A stretch of 45,220 nt of DNA from Hyphomicrobiales bacterium (GTDB lineage: Bacteria; Pseudomonadota; Alphaproteobacteria; Rhizobiales; Rhizobiaceae): assembly GCA_012842935.1 (NCBI GenBank), contig DUSC01000271.1:1-45220 (forward strand), in the 5' to 3' direction. Position 1 is the stretch's first letter, and every line of letters begins with the position of its first letter. The position numbers and the translations under genes are program-made. Of this stretch, positions 25,095 to 34,477 are shown piece after piece. Below the pieces are notes generated by a model. The model was not told where the DNA came from. It did no database searches and was given only the letters and a program-made list of their open reading frames with translations.

Positions 25095-26764
25095 ACCGGA
25101 CAGAAGCGGTCACGCGACCACTGCTCGAGGTCGAAGACCTCACCGTCGGTTTCGGCGGCTTCGCGGCCGTCAGGGGCGTGTCGTTCCACGTTCAACCGGG
25201 CGAGATCCTCGGCATCGTCGGCGAGAGCGGCTCGGGCAAGTCCGTCACCTGCCGCGCCGCAATGGGGCTGTTGCCCGGCACGGCCCGCGCCGGCGGCAGG
25301 GTCCGGCTGGAAGGGCGCGACCTGCTGACCCTCGGCGACGCCGATTGGCGTGCCATCCGAGGCCGCGAAATCGGCATGATCTTTCAGAACCCCGCCTCCC
25401 ATCTCGATCCGTTGCGCCGCATCGGCAGCCAGATTGCCGCGCCCATCGTTCGCCACCTCGGCGTCGGCCGCCGTGAGGCGATGCGCCGCGCAGTCCGCCT
25501 CCTCGACGACGTAGGCATCCGCGATCCCGAAAGGAGCGCCCGCGCCTATCCGCACGAGTTCTCCGGCGGCATGAAACAGCGCGCCATGATCGCGACCGCC
25601 ATCGGCTGCGGCCCGAAACTCCTCATCGCCGACGAACCGACCACCGCGCTCGACGTCACCGTCCAGGCCCGCATTCTCAGGCTGCTCAAGGATTTGAACC
25701 GCGAGCGCGGGCTGGCGATCATCCTCATCTCGCACGATCTCGGGGTCGTTGCCGACATCTGTTCGCGTGTGGTCGTGATGCGCAACGGCGAGGTGGTCGA
25801 ACAGGGGCCGATCGACGATGTCGTCAGCCGGCCCAGGCACCCCTACACGAGACTGCTGGTCGATTCCCAGCCGAGCCGCAGAACCTATCCCGACGTGAAG
25901 ACCGAACCGCTGCCTGCCGCGCCGCTGCTGAGCGTCGAGGGGCTGTCGGTGTCCTTTGCCGTTCGCCGCGGCCTGGTCGGCCGCCTGGCCGGCAAGGCCG
26001 GGCCATTTCTCGCTCTGGACGGTATCGACCTGCAGATCGCCGCCGGCGAGACGGTCGGCGTCGTCGGCGAAAGCGGCTCGGGCAAGAGCACGCTCGCCCG
26101 CGCGATCATCCGCCAGAACCGGCCCAGTGCGGGCACGATCCGCCTCGAACGCCAGGACGTCCACGCCCTCGCCGGCGACGCGCTCATGGCTTTCCGCCGG
26201 CGTGTGCAGATGGTCTTCCAGAATCCCTACGACTCGCTCAATCCCCGGATGACGATTGCAGACGCCGTTGCCGAACCGATCTGGCGGCACCGGCTTGCAG
26301 ACCGCAGGACGGCCGAGAGGCGCGCCGGCGAGCTGCTGGAGTTGGTGGAATTGCCGCGCGCCCTGCGCGACCGCAAACCGCGGCAGCTATCCGGCGGGCA
26401 GTGCCAGCGGGTCGGCCTCGCGCGGGCGCTTGCACTCGAGCCGCAACTGCTGATTGCCGACGAGATCACCTCCGCTCTCGACGTCACCACCCAGGCGCAA
26501 ATCCTCGACCTGTTGCTTCGCCTGCAACGCGAGCGTGCGCTGACGCTGCTCTACATTTCCCACGATCTGTCCGTCGTCAGCAGCATCTGCCAGCGGGTCT
26601 ATGTCTTCAAGGCCGGCCGTATCGTCGAGAACGGACCGGCCCGCCAGGTGCTTTCCGTTCCCCGAAATCCCTACACTCAGGAACTCGTGTCATCGCTTGC
26701 CCAGCTGGGGCCGAAGAAATCCGCATCCATCTCGGTAGCGGCCTTGAACAATGCGACGCGATAA
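25091..26764 (+). CDS. Fused double ATP-binding protein of the peptide transporter (DppD-DppF fusion)
   Basis: One polypeptide of 557 residues carrying both ATPase domains. Domain 1 (about 10-265): Walker A GESGSGKSV, signature FSGGMKQR, Walker B LLIADEPTTALD. Domain 2 (about 278-545): Walker A GESGSGKST, signature LSGGQCQR, Walker B LLIADEITSALD. Both have the oligopeptide-transporter C-terminal stretch (RHPYTRLL; RNPYTQELV). The start overlaps the DppC-like stop by ATGA. Such fusions are common in rhizobia. It energises import. Confidence 0.93.
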   Translation: MNRTEAVTRPLLEVEDLTVGFGGFAAVRGVSFHVQPGEILGIVGESGSGKSVTCRAAMGLLPGTARAGGRVRLEGRDLLTLGDADWRAIRGREIGMIFQNPASHLDPLRRIGSQIAAPIVRHLGVGRREAMRRAVRLLDDVGIRDPERSARAYPHEFSGGMKQRAMIATAIGCGPKLLIADEPTTALDVTVQARILRLLKDLNRERGLAIILISHDLGVVADICSRVVVMRNGEVVEQGPIDDVVSRPRHPYTRLLVDSQPSRRTYPDVKTEPLPAAPLLSVEGLSVSFAVRRGLVGRLAGKAGPFLALDGIDLQIAAGETVGVVGESGSGKSTLARAIIRQNRPSAGTIRLERQDVHALAGDALMAFRRRVQMVFQNPYDSLNPRMTIADAVAEPIWRHRLADRRTAERRAGELLELVELPRALRDRKPRQLSGGQCQRVGLARALALEPQLLIADEITSALDVTTQAQILDLLLRLQRERALTLLYISHDLSVVSSICQRVYVFKAGRIVENGPARQVLSVPRNPYTQELVSSLAQLGPKKSASISVAALNNATR

Positions 26765-26958
26765 CCGCGCCACCTTTGACGGAACGGTTCCCGGCGAGCG
26801 CCTTGCGGTCGCTCGACAACTTGACGAAGAGGTGGCGAGCGGCGTCGACATTCGCGGACAGGGCCGGCGAGGGGTTGCGCCGGAAAATGCAGGGAGCGGT
26901 TATTGTGGCTGAAGCAGATGGCGGCAAGGGCGGCAGGGCGCCGAACGGCGAGGAAAAG

Positions 26959-27831
26959 ATGGACCTCGAAGCGATTCTCCGCGCGCGAATGTCTGCCTTC
27001 TCACCATCCGAGCAGAATCTGGCCGTCTACATGCTCGACAACATCCAGATGCTTCCCTTCGAGACGGGCTCGAGCATCGCGCAGGCCGTCGGCGTCAGCG
27101 AGATGACCGTTTCGCGCTTCGTGCGCGGTCTCGGTTTCGAGAATCTGCGCGACTTGAAGAACCGGTTGCGTGTCTCGGTCGCCGGCAAGGACAGCGATAT
27201 CGACGACTACATGGCGCGTTTCAATATGCATGAGAGTCAGCAGCCGGCGCTGCAGGAAAGCCTGCGCCTCGAGCTCGACGCTATCGTCAAGGCCTATGAA
27301 CTGGCGACGACCGAAATTTGGGGCGAAGCGGCCGAAGCGCTTGCCGAGGCGGGCACCGTCTACGTCGTCGGCTTCCAGGCGTCGAAGGGCCTGGCGATGG
27401 ATTTCGCCAGCCGCCTGCTGTGGGTCCGGCCCAACGTCATCTTCGTCGACAACATCAGTGGCACCTACGGCGAGATCATCTGCGCGGATCCTACGAAGAG
27501 CCTGGTCGTGATGGTCGACACCGCCGCGTATGCCGCCCGCGGAATAAAGCTGGCGGAGAAGCTGAAGTCGATGGAAATGCCGCTCGTCATCGTCACGGAC
27601 AAGTTCAGCCACTGGGCCTTCGCCTACACGCGTTTCGTCTTCGAAACGCACACTCATGTGAAGACGTTCTGGGATTCGACCGCCAGCCTGAGCGCCGTCC
27701 TCAACCTGATGCTTGATGCGGTGGCGACAAGGCTCGGGCCGAAGGCGAAGAAGAATTTCGCGACGATGAGCGACATGGGCAACCTGTTCGGCGAGTTCGT
27801 CGGCGGCAGCTATCTGCGCCGCAAGGATTGA
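26959..27831 (+). CDS. RpiR-family transcriptional regulator (HTH plus SIS domain)
   Basis: Regulator of 290 residues. The N-terminal HTH_6 domain covers about residues 10-80, with recognition region VGVSEMTVSRFVRGLGF. A SIS sugar-isomerase-like domain covers about 130-250 (VYVVGFQASKGLAMDFASRLL). In relatives this domain binds phosphosugars or amino-sugar phosphates. The start at 26959 is preceded by GAGG; an ATG at 26887 is an alternative. The gene follows the transporter by about 190 bases and precedes the serine hydrolase, so it probably controls this operon through the palindromes at 21598-21633. Confidence 0.87.
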   Translation: MDLEAILRARMSAFSPSEQNLAVYMLDNIQMLPFETGSSIAQAVGVSEMTVSRFVRGLGFENLRDLKNRLRVSVAGKDSDIDDYMARFNMHESQQPALQESLRLELDAIVKAYELATTEIWGEAAEALAEAGTVYVVGFQASKGLAMDFASRLLWVRPNVIFVDNISGTYGEIICADPTKSLVVMVDTAAYAARGIKLAEKLKSMEMPLVIVTDKFSHWAFAYTRFVFETHTHVKTFWDSTASLSAVLNLMLDAVATRLGPKAKKNFATMSDMGNLFGEFVGGSYLRRKD

Positions 27832-27872
27832 GCAGCCGTCGGCTCCCGAATGACAACCTGAGAGAAAAAGCG

Positions 27873-29063
27873 ATGACCAGCACGTCCCCGTTCACCGCCG
27901 CGACAACTCCGGGAACGTCGGTCATCCCCCGGCAGGACTGGGATCGCGCGCCCTGGAACCGCTGGACCTTTCAGCATGTGCGCGAAATGGTACCGACGAC
28001 CCCGGTCCGCCGAGGTGAAGGACCGGCGAGCCCGCTTCCCGAGAAGCTGCAGGACATCGATCCCATCGGCTTCGAACTGGACGGCCGGTACGACACGATC
28101 GGCGGTTTCCTGGCGACAAGCTATACCGATGGGTTGCTGGTGCTCCATCGTGGCCAGGTTGTCACCGAGCGCTACCTGAACGGCATGACGCCGCGCACGC
28201 TGCACCTGTCGCAATCGGTGGCGAAATCGGTGGTCGGCACGGTCGTCGGCATCCTGGTCGGTCGGGGCCTGATCGATCCCGCCGCGCCGGTGACGCGCTA
28301 TCTTCCGGAACTCGAGACCACCGCCTATCGCGGCGCAACGGTACAGCATGTGCTGGACATGACCAGCGGTGTCGTTTTCGACGAGACCTATACCGCCGTC
28401 GACTCGCACATGGCGAAGATGGACGCGGCCTGCGGCTGGAAGAAGCGCCGGGATCCCACCTGGCCGTCGAACGTCTGGGAACTGGTCCTTTCGCTGAAGG
28501 AGGCGGAGTGCGCGCACGGCGCCGCCTTCCGCTACCGCTCGGTCGAGGCGGACGTCCTCGCCTTCATGCTGGAACGAGTCGCCGAAACGCCGCTCGCCGA
28601 ACTGGTGAGCCGCGAGCTGTGGGCGCAGATGGGGGCGGAGCAGGACGCCGAGTTTACCGTCGATCCGGCGGGCTACGCGCTCGGCAACGGCGGCTTCAAC
28701 GCGACCTTGCGCGACTACGGGCGCTTCGCCCTGATGCACCTGCGCGGCGGCGAGATCGATGGCCGCCGCATCGTTCCCGCGGCCTGGATCGAGGAAACAC
28801 GCTCCGGCGCCCGGCCGGACCTCTTCGGTGGCGTCTATCGCGAAGTGCTGCCGGAAGGCGCCTATCACAACCAGTTCTGGATCGAGGACAGCAAGCGCCG
28901 CGCCTATATGGCGCGCGGCGTCTTCGGACAGCTCATCTACATCGACTCGGAAGCCGACTTCGGCGTCGTCATCCTCTCGAGCTGGCCCGAATTCGTGAAC
29001 GTTACGCGCAGCCGCACCGCGCTCGCGGCAATCCGGGCCATCCGCGACGCGTTGTCGTCGTAG
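27873..29063 (+). CDS. Serine hydrolase of the beta-lactamase fold, 6-aminohexanoate-dimer hydrolase-like
   Basis: Hydrolase of 396 residues without a signal peptide, so probably cytoplasmic. The catalytic Ser-115 and Lys-118 lie in SVAK. Tyr-221 and Ser-223 in FRYRS match the second catalytic motif, and Tyr-173 (DETYTAVDSH) fits the substrate-side Tyr of NylB. The arrangement is that of 6-aminohexanoate-dimer hydrolases and related class C beta-lactamase-fold amidases and esterases. The start chosen is the ATG at 27873. It follows the RpiR gene closely, so it likely cleaves an amide or peptide brought in by the importer. The natural substrate is unknown. Confidence 0.86.
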   Translation: MTSTSPFTAATTPGTSVIPRQDWDRAPWNRWTFQHVREMVPTTPVRRGEGPASPLPEKLQDIDPIGFELDGRYDTIGGFLATSYTDGLLVLHRGQVVTERYLNGMTPRTLHLSQSVAKSVVGTVVGILVGRGLIDPAAPVTRYLPELETTAYRGATVQHVLDMTSGVVFDETYTAVDSHMAKMDAACGWKKRRDPTWPSNVWELVLSLKEAECAHGAAFRYRSVEADVLAFMLERVAETPLAELVSRELWAQMGAEQDAEFTVDPAGYALGNGGFNATLRDYGRFALMHLRGGEIDGRRIVPAAWIEETRSGARPDLFGGVYREVLPEGAYHNQFWIEDSKRRAYMARGVFGQLIYIDSEADFGVVILSSWPEFVNVTRSRTALAAIRAIRDALSS

Positions 29064-29163
29064 GCTGCCGCGTTCGCCTGCCGGGACACGGTCGGCACCC
29101 GGTAGCCACCGATGTCCAGGGGACAGGCGGTGCCCATGTCTGCGGGCTGTACCAGGATCGAGA

Positions 29164-29239
29164 TGGTGGGCCCGGAGGGACTCGAACCCCCAACCAAGCG
29201 GTTATGAGCCGCCGGCTCTAACCATTGAGCTACAGGCCC
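29164..29239 (-). tRNA. tRNA-Ile (CAU anticodon, Ile2 type)
   Basis: A 76-base cloverleaf on the minus strand, with CCA encoded. Acceptor GGGCCTG pairs with CGGGCCC (one G-U), the D-stem is GCTC/GAGC, the anticodon stem GGCGG/CCGCT, and the loop CTCATAA gives anticodon CAT. The T-arm is GGGGG-TTCGAGT-CCCTC. The variable region and anticodon arm resemble bacterial Ile2, whose C34 is modified to lysidine by TilS, more than elongator or initiator Met. The exact identity rests on this resemblance. Confidence 0.88.
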
Positions 29240-29347
29240 CACGGCGCGTCGATTAGAGGCTTTTTCGGCGGGAGACAAGGAAAAGCGCCGCAATCGTCCC
29301 ACAATCGCCGCCTAGCGTCCGCGCCGGTAAAATCAACGGAGACCACC

Positions 29348-30052
29348 ATGCCGAGACTGCCCGCGTTCGCCCTCGCCGCCGCCCTTGCCGCCCCCGTCGC
29401 GACGGCTGCCGCCGAGCCGCCGCCCCCGCCCCGCGTCGTCGTGACGGGCGAAGGCCAGGCCGCGCTGGCGCCCGACATGGCGCTTCTGTCGCTGTCGGTG
29501 ATGCGCGAGGCGCCGACCGCGCGCGAGGCGCTCGACGCCAACAACGCCGCGATGGCCTCCGTAATCGCCGCCATGAAGGCCTCCGGCGTCGAGGACCGCG
29601 ACCTGCAGACCGCGGGAATCCAGATTTCGCCGCGCTATGACTACACCAACAGGCCGGACGGCACCCAGGAGGCCCGGCTCGCCGCGTACCAGGTGACCAA
29701 TACGCTGTCGGTCCGCGTGCGCGACCTCGCCAGGACCGGGGAGATCATCGACAAGGCGGTGACGCTCGGCGTCAACCAGGGCGGCGGTGTCACCTTCGCC
29801 AACGACGATCCGTCCGCCGCTCTCACCGAAGCGCGCAAGAAGGCCGTCGCCGATGCGATCGCCAAGGCTCGCACGCTCGCCGAGGCTGCCGGCGTTTCGC
29901 TCGGCCGCGTCGTCGAGATCTCCGAGCAATCCTACGTGTCGGGCCCCGAACCGTTCCTCGCCAAGGCGCTGCCGGCCGACGCCGCCGTGCCGGTCGAGGC
30001 GGGCGAGAACTCCTACAGGGTCCAGGTCAACATGAGCTTCGAGCTGAAGTGA
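29348..30052 (+). CDS. SIMPL-domain (DUF541) periplasmic protein
   Basis: Exported protein of 234 residues. A Sec signal peptide (residues 1-22, ending ATAAAEPP) is followed by a SIMPL domain: VVVTGEGQAALAPDMALLSLSV at the start, YQVTNTLSVRVRDLARTGEIIDKAV in the middle and ARKKAVADAIAKARTLAEAAGV near the end. Relatives (E. coli YggE, Brucella BP26) are periplasmic proteins linked to oxidative stress defence; BP26 forms channel-like oligomers. The gene is monocistronic, with a strong terminator after it. Confidence 0.9.
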   Translation: MPRLPAFALAAALAAPVATAAAEPPPPPRVVVTGEGQAALAPDMALLSLSVMREAPTAREALDANNAAMASVIAAMKASGVEDRDLQTAGIQISPRYDYTNRPDGTQEARLAAYQVTNTLSVRVRDLARTGEIIDKAVTLGVNQGGGVTFANDDPSAALTEARKKAVADAIAKARTLAEAAGVSLGRVVEISEQSYVSGPEPFLAKALPADAAVPVEAGENSYRVQVNMSFELK

Positions 30053-30105
30053 TCGCGCATTCGCCGGCGGCCGGCGATCGGCCGGCCGCGCGATTAGCCC
30101 ACATC

Positions 30106-30140
30106 AAGAAGCCCCGGAGGCCTGGCCTCCGGGGCTTCTT
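30106..30140. terminator. Strong bidirectional terminator hairpin
   Basis: A perfect 15-bp stem, AAGAAGCCCCGGAGG (30106-30120) with CCTCCGGGGCTTCTT (30126-30140), closes a 5-base loop. A/T ends flank the GC core on both strands. It lies between the convergent SIMPL gene and the small secreted protein gene and can serve both. Confidence 0.85.
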
Positions 30141-30176
30141 GTTGGGATTTTGGTCAGTCCGGTGCTCGCCGGAGGC

Positions 30177-30557
30177 TCAGCCGACGATCGGGCAGTGGGG
30201 AGCGCGGCCGAAGACCACGTGTACCCGGTCGCCGCGGGCGCGGCCGCGGATCACGATCGTATGGCGGTCGACGTCGACCACGCGGGCGCGGTTGATGCCC
30301 ATCCGGTCGGCCTTCCACAAGGCACGCTCGGGCGTGCAGCGGCTGGAGCGCCAGTCGCGGCGGTCGTAGTCTCGCCAGTCGCGGCGGTCGTAGTCGCGCC
30401 AGCCATGGCCGCTGTCGCCGAAGCGAAGGCCGATGCCGGCGCCATGGCCGCCGAAGTTGAGATAGAGGCTGTCGGCCTGGGCGGTGGCGGGGATCGCGGC
30501 GAGCGTGCCGAGGGCGACGATGGCCGAGAGAGCTGCGGTCTTGATCTTGTTGAACAT
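30177..30557 (-). CDS. Small secreted rhizobial protein with RDYDRRDW repeats, function unknown
   Basis: Protein of 126 residues. A clear Sec signal peptide covers residues 1-24 (MFNKIKTAALSAIVALGTLA, then AIPATAQA). The mature part has a Gly-rich start, then about 2.3 copies of the eight-residue unit RDYDRRDW coded by 24-bp tandem repeats at 30349-30396, then a basic C-terminal part with two Cys (one in SSRCTPERALWKADRMG, one in APHCPIVG). Similar small proteins are common in rhizobia without known function. The ATG at 30555-30557 is chosen because the signal peptide starts there. Confidence 0.78.
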   Translation of the reverse strand: MFNKIKTAALSAIVALGTLAAIPATAQADSLYLNFGGHGAGIGLRFGDSGHGWRDYDRRDWRDYDRRDWRSSRCTPERALWKADRMGINRARVVDVDRHTIVIRGRARGDRVHVVFGRAPHCPIVG

Positions 30558-30676
30558 CGTTCTTCTCCTGGGGCGGGGCTTTTCTTGTCCTTCATCGCCG
30601 AAGCGATGGCTGGACAATCGCACGGCGCCGCTGAACGGAGCGCGAACCGGCCGTTCATCCACCGTTCATGCCTGCA

Positions 30677-31084
30677 TCAACGCAGGGCGGCCGCAAGCGT
30701 TGCCTGGCCGGAATGCTCGGAGATGCGCGTGATGGACCCGTCGTCGACCTCGAAGAACAGTCCCGCCGCGACCGCATAGCGCTGCCCCGAGGCCGGTGGC
30801 AGCCCGTCGGCGGTGGCAAGATAGGTGCCGCGGCGGGTGAACTCGGCGGCCGCGCGCCCTCCGCCTTCGCCGACCATAACGACGACGTCGGCCCAGGTCT
30901 CGCGGAAATGCCGCGCCTGCAGGCCGAGAAACCAGCGGAACGGATCGCGGCCGATTTCGCGGCGACCGTCGCCGCGGTCGTGCGCCACGTCATCCGAAAC
31001 CAGGGCAAGCATCGCTTCGTGATCGCCGGCGTTGAAAGCAGCGACGAAGCGACGCACGAGATCCCGCGTTTCCTTCTCGCTCAT
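30677..31084 (-). CDS. SnoaL-like / ketosteroid isomerase-fold protein
   Basis: Soluble protein of 135 residues. The cone-shaped SnoaL/NTF2 fold is suggested by LVRRFVAAFNAGDHEAMLALVSDDVAHD near the N-terminus and the later strands GQRYAVAAGLFFEVDDGSITRISEH. These small domains bind hydrophobic ligands; some are isomerases or hydrolases, many have no known activity. The start could be either of two adjacent ATGs (31082 or 31085) after AGGAGAGG. It lies 10 bases downstream of the YcgN-like gene and is probably co-transcribed. Confidence 0.8.
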   Translation of the reverse strand: MSEKETRDLVRRFVAAFNAGDHEAMLALVSDDVAHDRGDGRREIGRDPFRWFLGLQARHFRETWADVVVMVGEGGGRAAAEFTRRGTYLATADGLPPASGQRYAVAAGLFFEVDDGSITRISEHSGQATLAAALR

Positions 31085-31094
31085 CATCCTCTCC

Positions 31095-31541
31095 TCACGG
31101 CTCGGCATCGACCAGGTGGTCGAAATAGTCTTCCGGCTCGTCCAGTTCCGTCTCCGAGGCCGTCACCTTGCCGCGTACGGAAATGCCGGCCTCGTGCACG
31201 GTCTCCGCGCGACCCGACACAAGCGGGTGCCACCAGGCGAGTTCGCGGCCCTCCATGACAAGGCGGTAGCCGCAGGTCTCGGGCAGCCAGGGAATGGTGC
31301 GGACGTTCGCCGGTGTCAGCTTCACACAGTCGGAAACGAGCGACAGGCGGTTGGCGTAGTCGCGGCAGCGGCAAAGCCCCGCGTCGAGCAGGCGGCAACC
31401 GACCGTCGTCCAGTAGATCTCGCCCGTATCCTCGTCCTCGAGCTTCGACAGGCAGCACTTGCCGCAGCCGTCGCACAGCGATTCCCACTCCGCCTGGCTC
31501 ATCGCCTCCAGGCTCTTCGTCTTCCAGAACGGCTCGTCCAT
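31095..31541 (-). CDS. YcgN/UPF0260-family cysteine-rich protein
   Basis: Conserved protein of 148 residues. The Cys pattern [10 protein letters not shown] near residue 25, [15 protein letters not shown] near 50 and a Cys in SDCVKLTP is the hallmark of the UPF0260 group, thought to bind a metal or Fe-S cluster (CxCxxCC family). The phrase [28 protein letters not shown] is highly conserved in the family. Function is unknown. The gene is divergent from the OmpA-type gene. Confidence 0.9.
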   Translation of the reverse strand: MDEPFWKTKSLEAMSQAEWESLCDGCGKCCLSKLEDEDTGEIYWTTVGCRLLDAGLCRCRDYANRLSLVSDCVKLTPANVRTIPWLPETCGYRLVMEGRELAWWHPLVSGRAETVHEAGISVRGKVTASETELDEPEDYFDHLVDAEP

Positions 31542-31729
31542 CGGGCGGGTGTGGCCCGCGGCGCTGCCGCGGTCAAGAGGCGGGGATTTTCCCGGGCGGG
31601 CCACGATGTCTCCTGTCGTCCTGCCCCGCCACGGGCCGCCTTCGTCTCGCCGCGTTGGCCGCGGGATCGGAACCAACCGGTCCGCCGTGGGTTTGGAGTA
31701 CCGAAGGACCCCCCAACAAGGAGAATTCG

Positions 31730-33652
31730 ATGAAACGCCATGCGAGGATCTTGGCCGGCACCGCCATCGGGCTGGTGATGGTGACGTCGCCGCTGGCCCA
31801 TGCCCGGGTCCCGGCCGCCGTCCGCCCTGCACCCGCTGCAGCGGAGCCCGGCACGACCGCACCGCGTGTGGCGCTGCCTTTGGTCTTCGCCCAGGCCGAA
31901 ACGGAGGCCGAGGACGGGTTAGGACGGCGCCCGAAGCGCGAGACCCCTGCCGAGGCGAGCGACGCCGAACCTGCTCCGGCCGAAGAGGCGAGGCCTGAGC
32001 CGCGGCCTGAGACTGTACCGGAAAACAAGCCTGCACCCGAGGACGGGGCCGGGTCCGACGGGCGGTCGGCTGCGCCGGAAGCGAAAACCGAAGCGCCGCC
32101 GCACGCCGAAGAACCGGCGCCGGATCAGCCGGCTTCCGAGCAGCCTGAAGTCGGCGAAACCGACGAAGGTCGGCCGGACGAGATCCGGCCCGAACCTCGC
32201 TCGGCCGGGTCCCCGGAGGGTGCCGTCGATAGCGTCGAACCCGACGGCGGTGAGCCGCCCGCGGATGCCACGTCCGAGGACGCGCCGCGCCCCGCGCCGG
32301 CGCCGCAGGTCGCGCCCGAGGCAGGTGCACCCGAGCCAGAACCGCGCCCGCAGGCGCCCGCCGCCGACGGCGACGATGCTGCACCGGCCGCGCCCGCTGA
32401 AGAGTCGCGCGCTCCCCAAGGCGGACAACAGGACGGCGAACGGCCCGATTCCGCGCAGCCCGACGGCGGCCTGCCGGCCGATGCGGGCGGCGAGTCGCAG
32501 CGCGGAGGCGGAGCGCCGGTTCTCGACAGTCAGAAGGAGCGGGCCGGCAGCGCCGAAACAACGGAAGGCGAAAAGCCTGTGACGGGCGAACAGGCCACGC
32601 CCGGTGAGCAGCCGGCTGGCGAAACGCCCGCCCAGCAGCCGGCGGACCAACCTGCCCAAGCAGTAGCACCTCCGGCGGACGATTCGGCTGCTCAGGAACA
32701 GGCCCGTCCGGCCGAACTGGAGCCGGTCACCGCCGAGGAGGGACGCCGCATCGAGCGCCGTCCGGAAGACAGGCGCGAGGAGCGGCCCGAAGGCGCGGAG
32801 GTGGTACGCGAGATCGGCGACCGCATCGTCATCCGGTTCAACAACCGGATCCTCGTCGAGAGCGACGACCGGCCGCGGATCTCCCGCGGCGCCCGGGAGG
32901 TCTACTACGAGGAACTGCCGCGTGGCCGAACCCGCGAGGTCGTCGTTCGCGAAAATGGCGTCCAGGTGGTCACCATCCGCAACCGCTACGGCGACGTCAT
33001 CCGCCGCTCGCGGATCGCGCCGGATGGCCGCGAATACGTCCTGGTCTATGTCGAGGACGATTATTACGAGCGCGTCCGCGACTGGCGCGATCCGGGCCGG
33101 GACCTGCCGCCGATGCGGCTCACCATACCGGTCGAGGAATACATCCTCGATGCCGGGCTAGTTCGCGACGCGGACGCCTATTACACGTTCCTCGACCAGC
33201 CCCCGGTAGAGCGAGTCGAGCGCCTCTATTCGCTCGACGAGGTGAAGCGCTCGGCGCGCATCCGCGACAAGACCCGGCGCGTCGACCTCGACACCATCAC
33301 CTTCGAGTTCGGCTCGGCCTCGATCGCCGAAAGCGAGATCCAAAGGCTCGAAGGCGTCGCCCGGGCAATGGAACGCCTGCTCGAGGAGAACCCGGCCGAG
33401 ACCTTCCTCATCGAGGGCCACACCGATGCCGTCGGTTCCGACATCGCCAACCTCGCCCTGTCGGACCGGCGCGCCGAGGCGGTGGCGGAGGCGTTGACCA
33501 ACGTCTTCGACATCCCGCCGGAGAACCTCGCGACCCAGGGTTACGGCGAGCAATACCTGAAGGTGAAGACCGAGGCGCCCGAGCGGGAGAACCGACGCGT
33601 CGCCATCCGACGCATCACGCCGCTGGTCGCGCCGGTCGCCAGCGCCCGGTGA
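31730..33652 (+). CDS. OmpA-family outer-membrane protein with long acidic Pro/Glu/Ala linker
   Basis: Exported protein of 640 residues. A signal peptide covers residues 1-26. Residues about 62-355 are low complexity, rich in Glu, Pro, Ala, Asp and Gly, and most likely disordered. A beta-rich middle region follows (about 360-500; [38 protein letters not shown]). Residues about 517-637 form an OmpA-like peptidoglycan-binding domain, with [11 protein letters not shown] near 561 and the helix [13 protein letters not shown]. The protein could span the periplasm and hold the envelope to peptidoglycan. AAGGAG precedes the ATG. Confidence 0.88.
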   Translation: MKRHARILAGTAIGLVMVTSPLAHARVPAAVRPAPAAAEPGTTAPRVALPLVFAQAETEAEDGLGRRPKRETPAEASDAEPAPAEEARPEPRPETVPENKPAPEDGAGSDGRSAAPEAKTEAPPHAEEPAPDQPASEQPEVGETDEGRPDEIRPEPRSAGSPEGAVDSVEPDGGEPPADATSEDAPRPAPAPQVAPEAGAPEPEPRPQAPAADGDDAAPAAPAEESRAPQGGQQDGERPDSAQPDGGLPADAGGESQRGGGAPVLDSQKERAGSAETTEGEKPVTGEQATPGEQPAGETPAQQPADQPAQAVAPPADDSAAQEQARPAELEPVTAEEGRRIERRPEDRREERPEGAEVVREIGDRIVIRFNNRILVESDDRPRISRGAREVYYEELPRGRTREVVVRENGVQVVTIRNRYGDVIRRSRIAPDGREYVLVYVEDDYYERVRDWRDPGRDLPPMRLTIPVEEYILDAGLVRDADAYYTFLDQPPVERVERLYSLDEVKRSARIRDKTRRVDLDTITFEFGSASIAESEIQRLEGVARAMERLLEENPAETFLIEGHTDAVGSDIANLALSDRRAEAVAEALTNVFDIPPENLATQGYGEQYLKVKTEAPERENRRVAIRRITPLVAPVASAR

Positions 33653-33699
33653 CACACGCGGCGTCGGCCTGGTCCGGCCGGGGCCGCCCCGTCGCGGCT

Positions 33700-33721
33700 G
33701 CGTCCTCGATCGAGAGGACGC
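33700..33721 (+). terminator. Hairpin downstream of the OmpA-type gene
   Basis: GCGTCCTC (33700-33707) pairs with GAGGACGC (33714-33721) around GATCGA. It lies 48 bases after the stop. No T-run follows, so it may be a weak terminator or an mRNA-protecting hairpin. Confidence 0.4.
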
Positions 33722-33847
33722 CGGCCCGCCCGACTGGACCGCGCTCCGGCCGGGCGGCATTTCTTTGCACGGAGCCGATCACGCCGTCTTGAAAAAGGCC
33801 GGCCGGGGCGCGATAGAGCGCTCAAACCGCTCAGGATCCCCGCCCTC

Positions 33848-34387
33848 ATGAAACGCCTGGAATCGCTTATCGAGTCGATCATTCTCGCCTCGCGCTGGCT
33901 GCTCGTTGTCTTCTATCTCGGCCTCGGCGTGGCGCTGGCGATCTACGCGGTGACCTTTGGCAAGAAGCTCTTCGAATTCGCCGAGAGTGCATTGGTGCTG
34001 AACGACACCGATACGATCCTGAGAATGCTCGGCCTCATCGATGCCGCTCTCGTCGCCAGCCTTGTGGTGATGGTCATCATCTCCGGCTACGAGAACTTCG
34101 TCAGCCGCTTCGACGAGCATGACGGCGAGGTTCACTGGCTGGGCACGATCGACGTCGGTTCGCTGAAGATCAAGGTCGCCTCGACCATCGTGGCGATCTC
34201 CTCCATCCACCTCCTGCAGATCTTCCTCAATCACGCCACCTTCACACCTCAGCAACTGATGTGGGTGACGATCATGCACCTCGCCTTCGTCGTCTCTGCG
34301 CTGCTGCTCGCCTATATCGACCGCCTCATGGACCTCGCCAAGGGCGAAAAGGGCGGCAAGGGCGAAGCTGGCCGAGCGGGCGACTGA
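33848..34387 (+). CDS. YqhA/UPF0114-family inner-membrane protein
   Basis: Membrane protein of 179 residues with four predicted helices. The N-terminal helix after a short basic/acidic segment (ILASRWLLVVFYLGLGVALAIY) and the stretch DAALVASLVVMVIISGYENFVSRF are typical of the UPF0114 family. The tail (AKGEKGGKGEAGRAGD) is charged and cytoplasmic. Function is not established. It stands alone, 90 bases before the exonuclease fusion. Confidence 0.88.
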   Translation: MKRLESLIESIILASRWLLVVFYLGLGVALAIYAVTFGKKLFEFAESALVLNDTDTILRMLGLIDAALVASLVVMVIISGYENFVSRFDEHDGEVHWLGTIDVGSLKIKVASTIVAISSIHLLQIFLNHATFTPQQLMWVTIMHLAFVVSALLLAYIDRLMDLAKGEKGGKGEAGRAGD

Positions 34388-34477
34388 AGCCGGCCGCGTG
34401 CGGCATGGCGCCGCCCGATCTTGCCACCCGGCGGATGCCATCCTACTGATTCCGGTATCGGGATTGGGGGAGGTTCC

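Noticed and set aside
30349-30396. Short tandem repeats as a CRISPR array
   Set aside because: The units are contiguous 24-mers without spacers and lie in frame inside a secreted protein gene.
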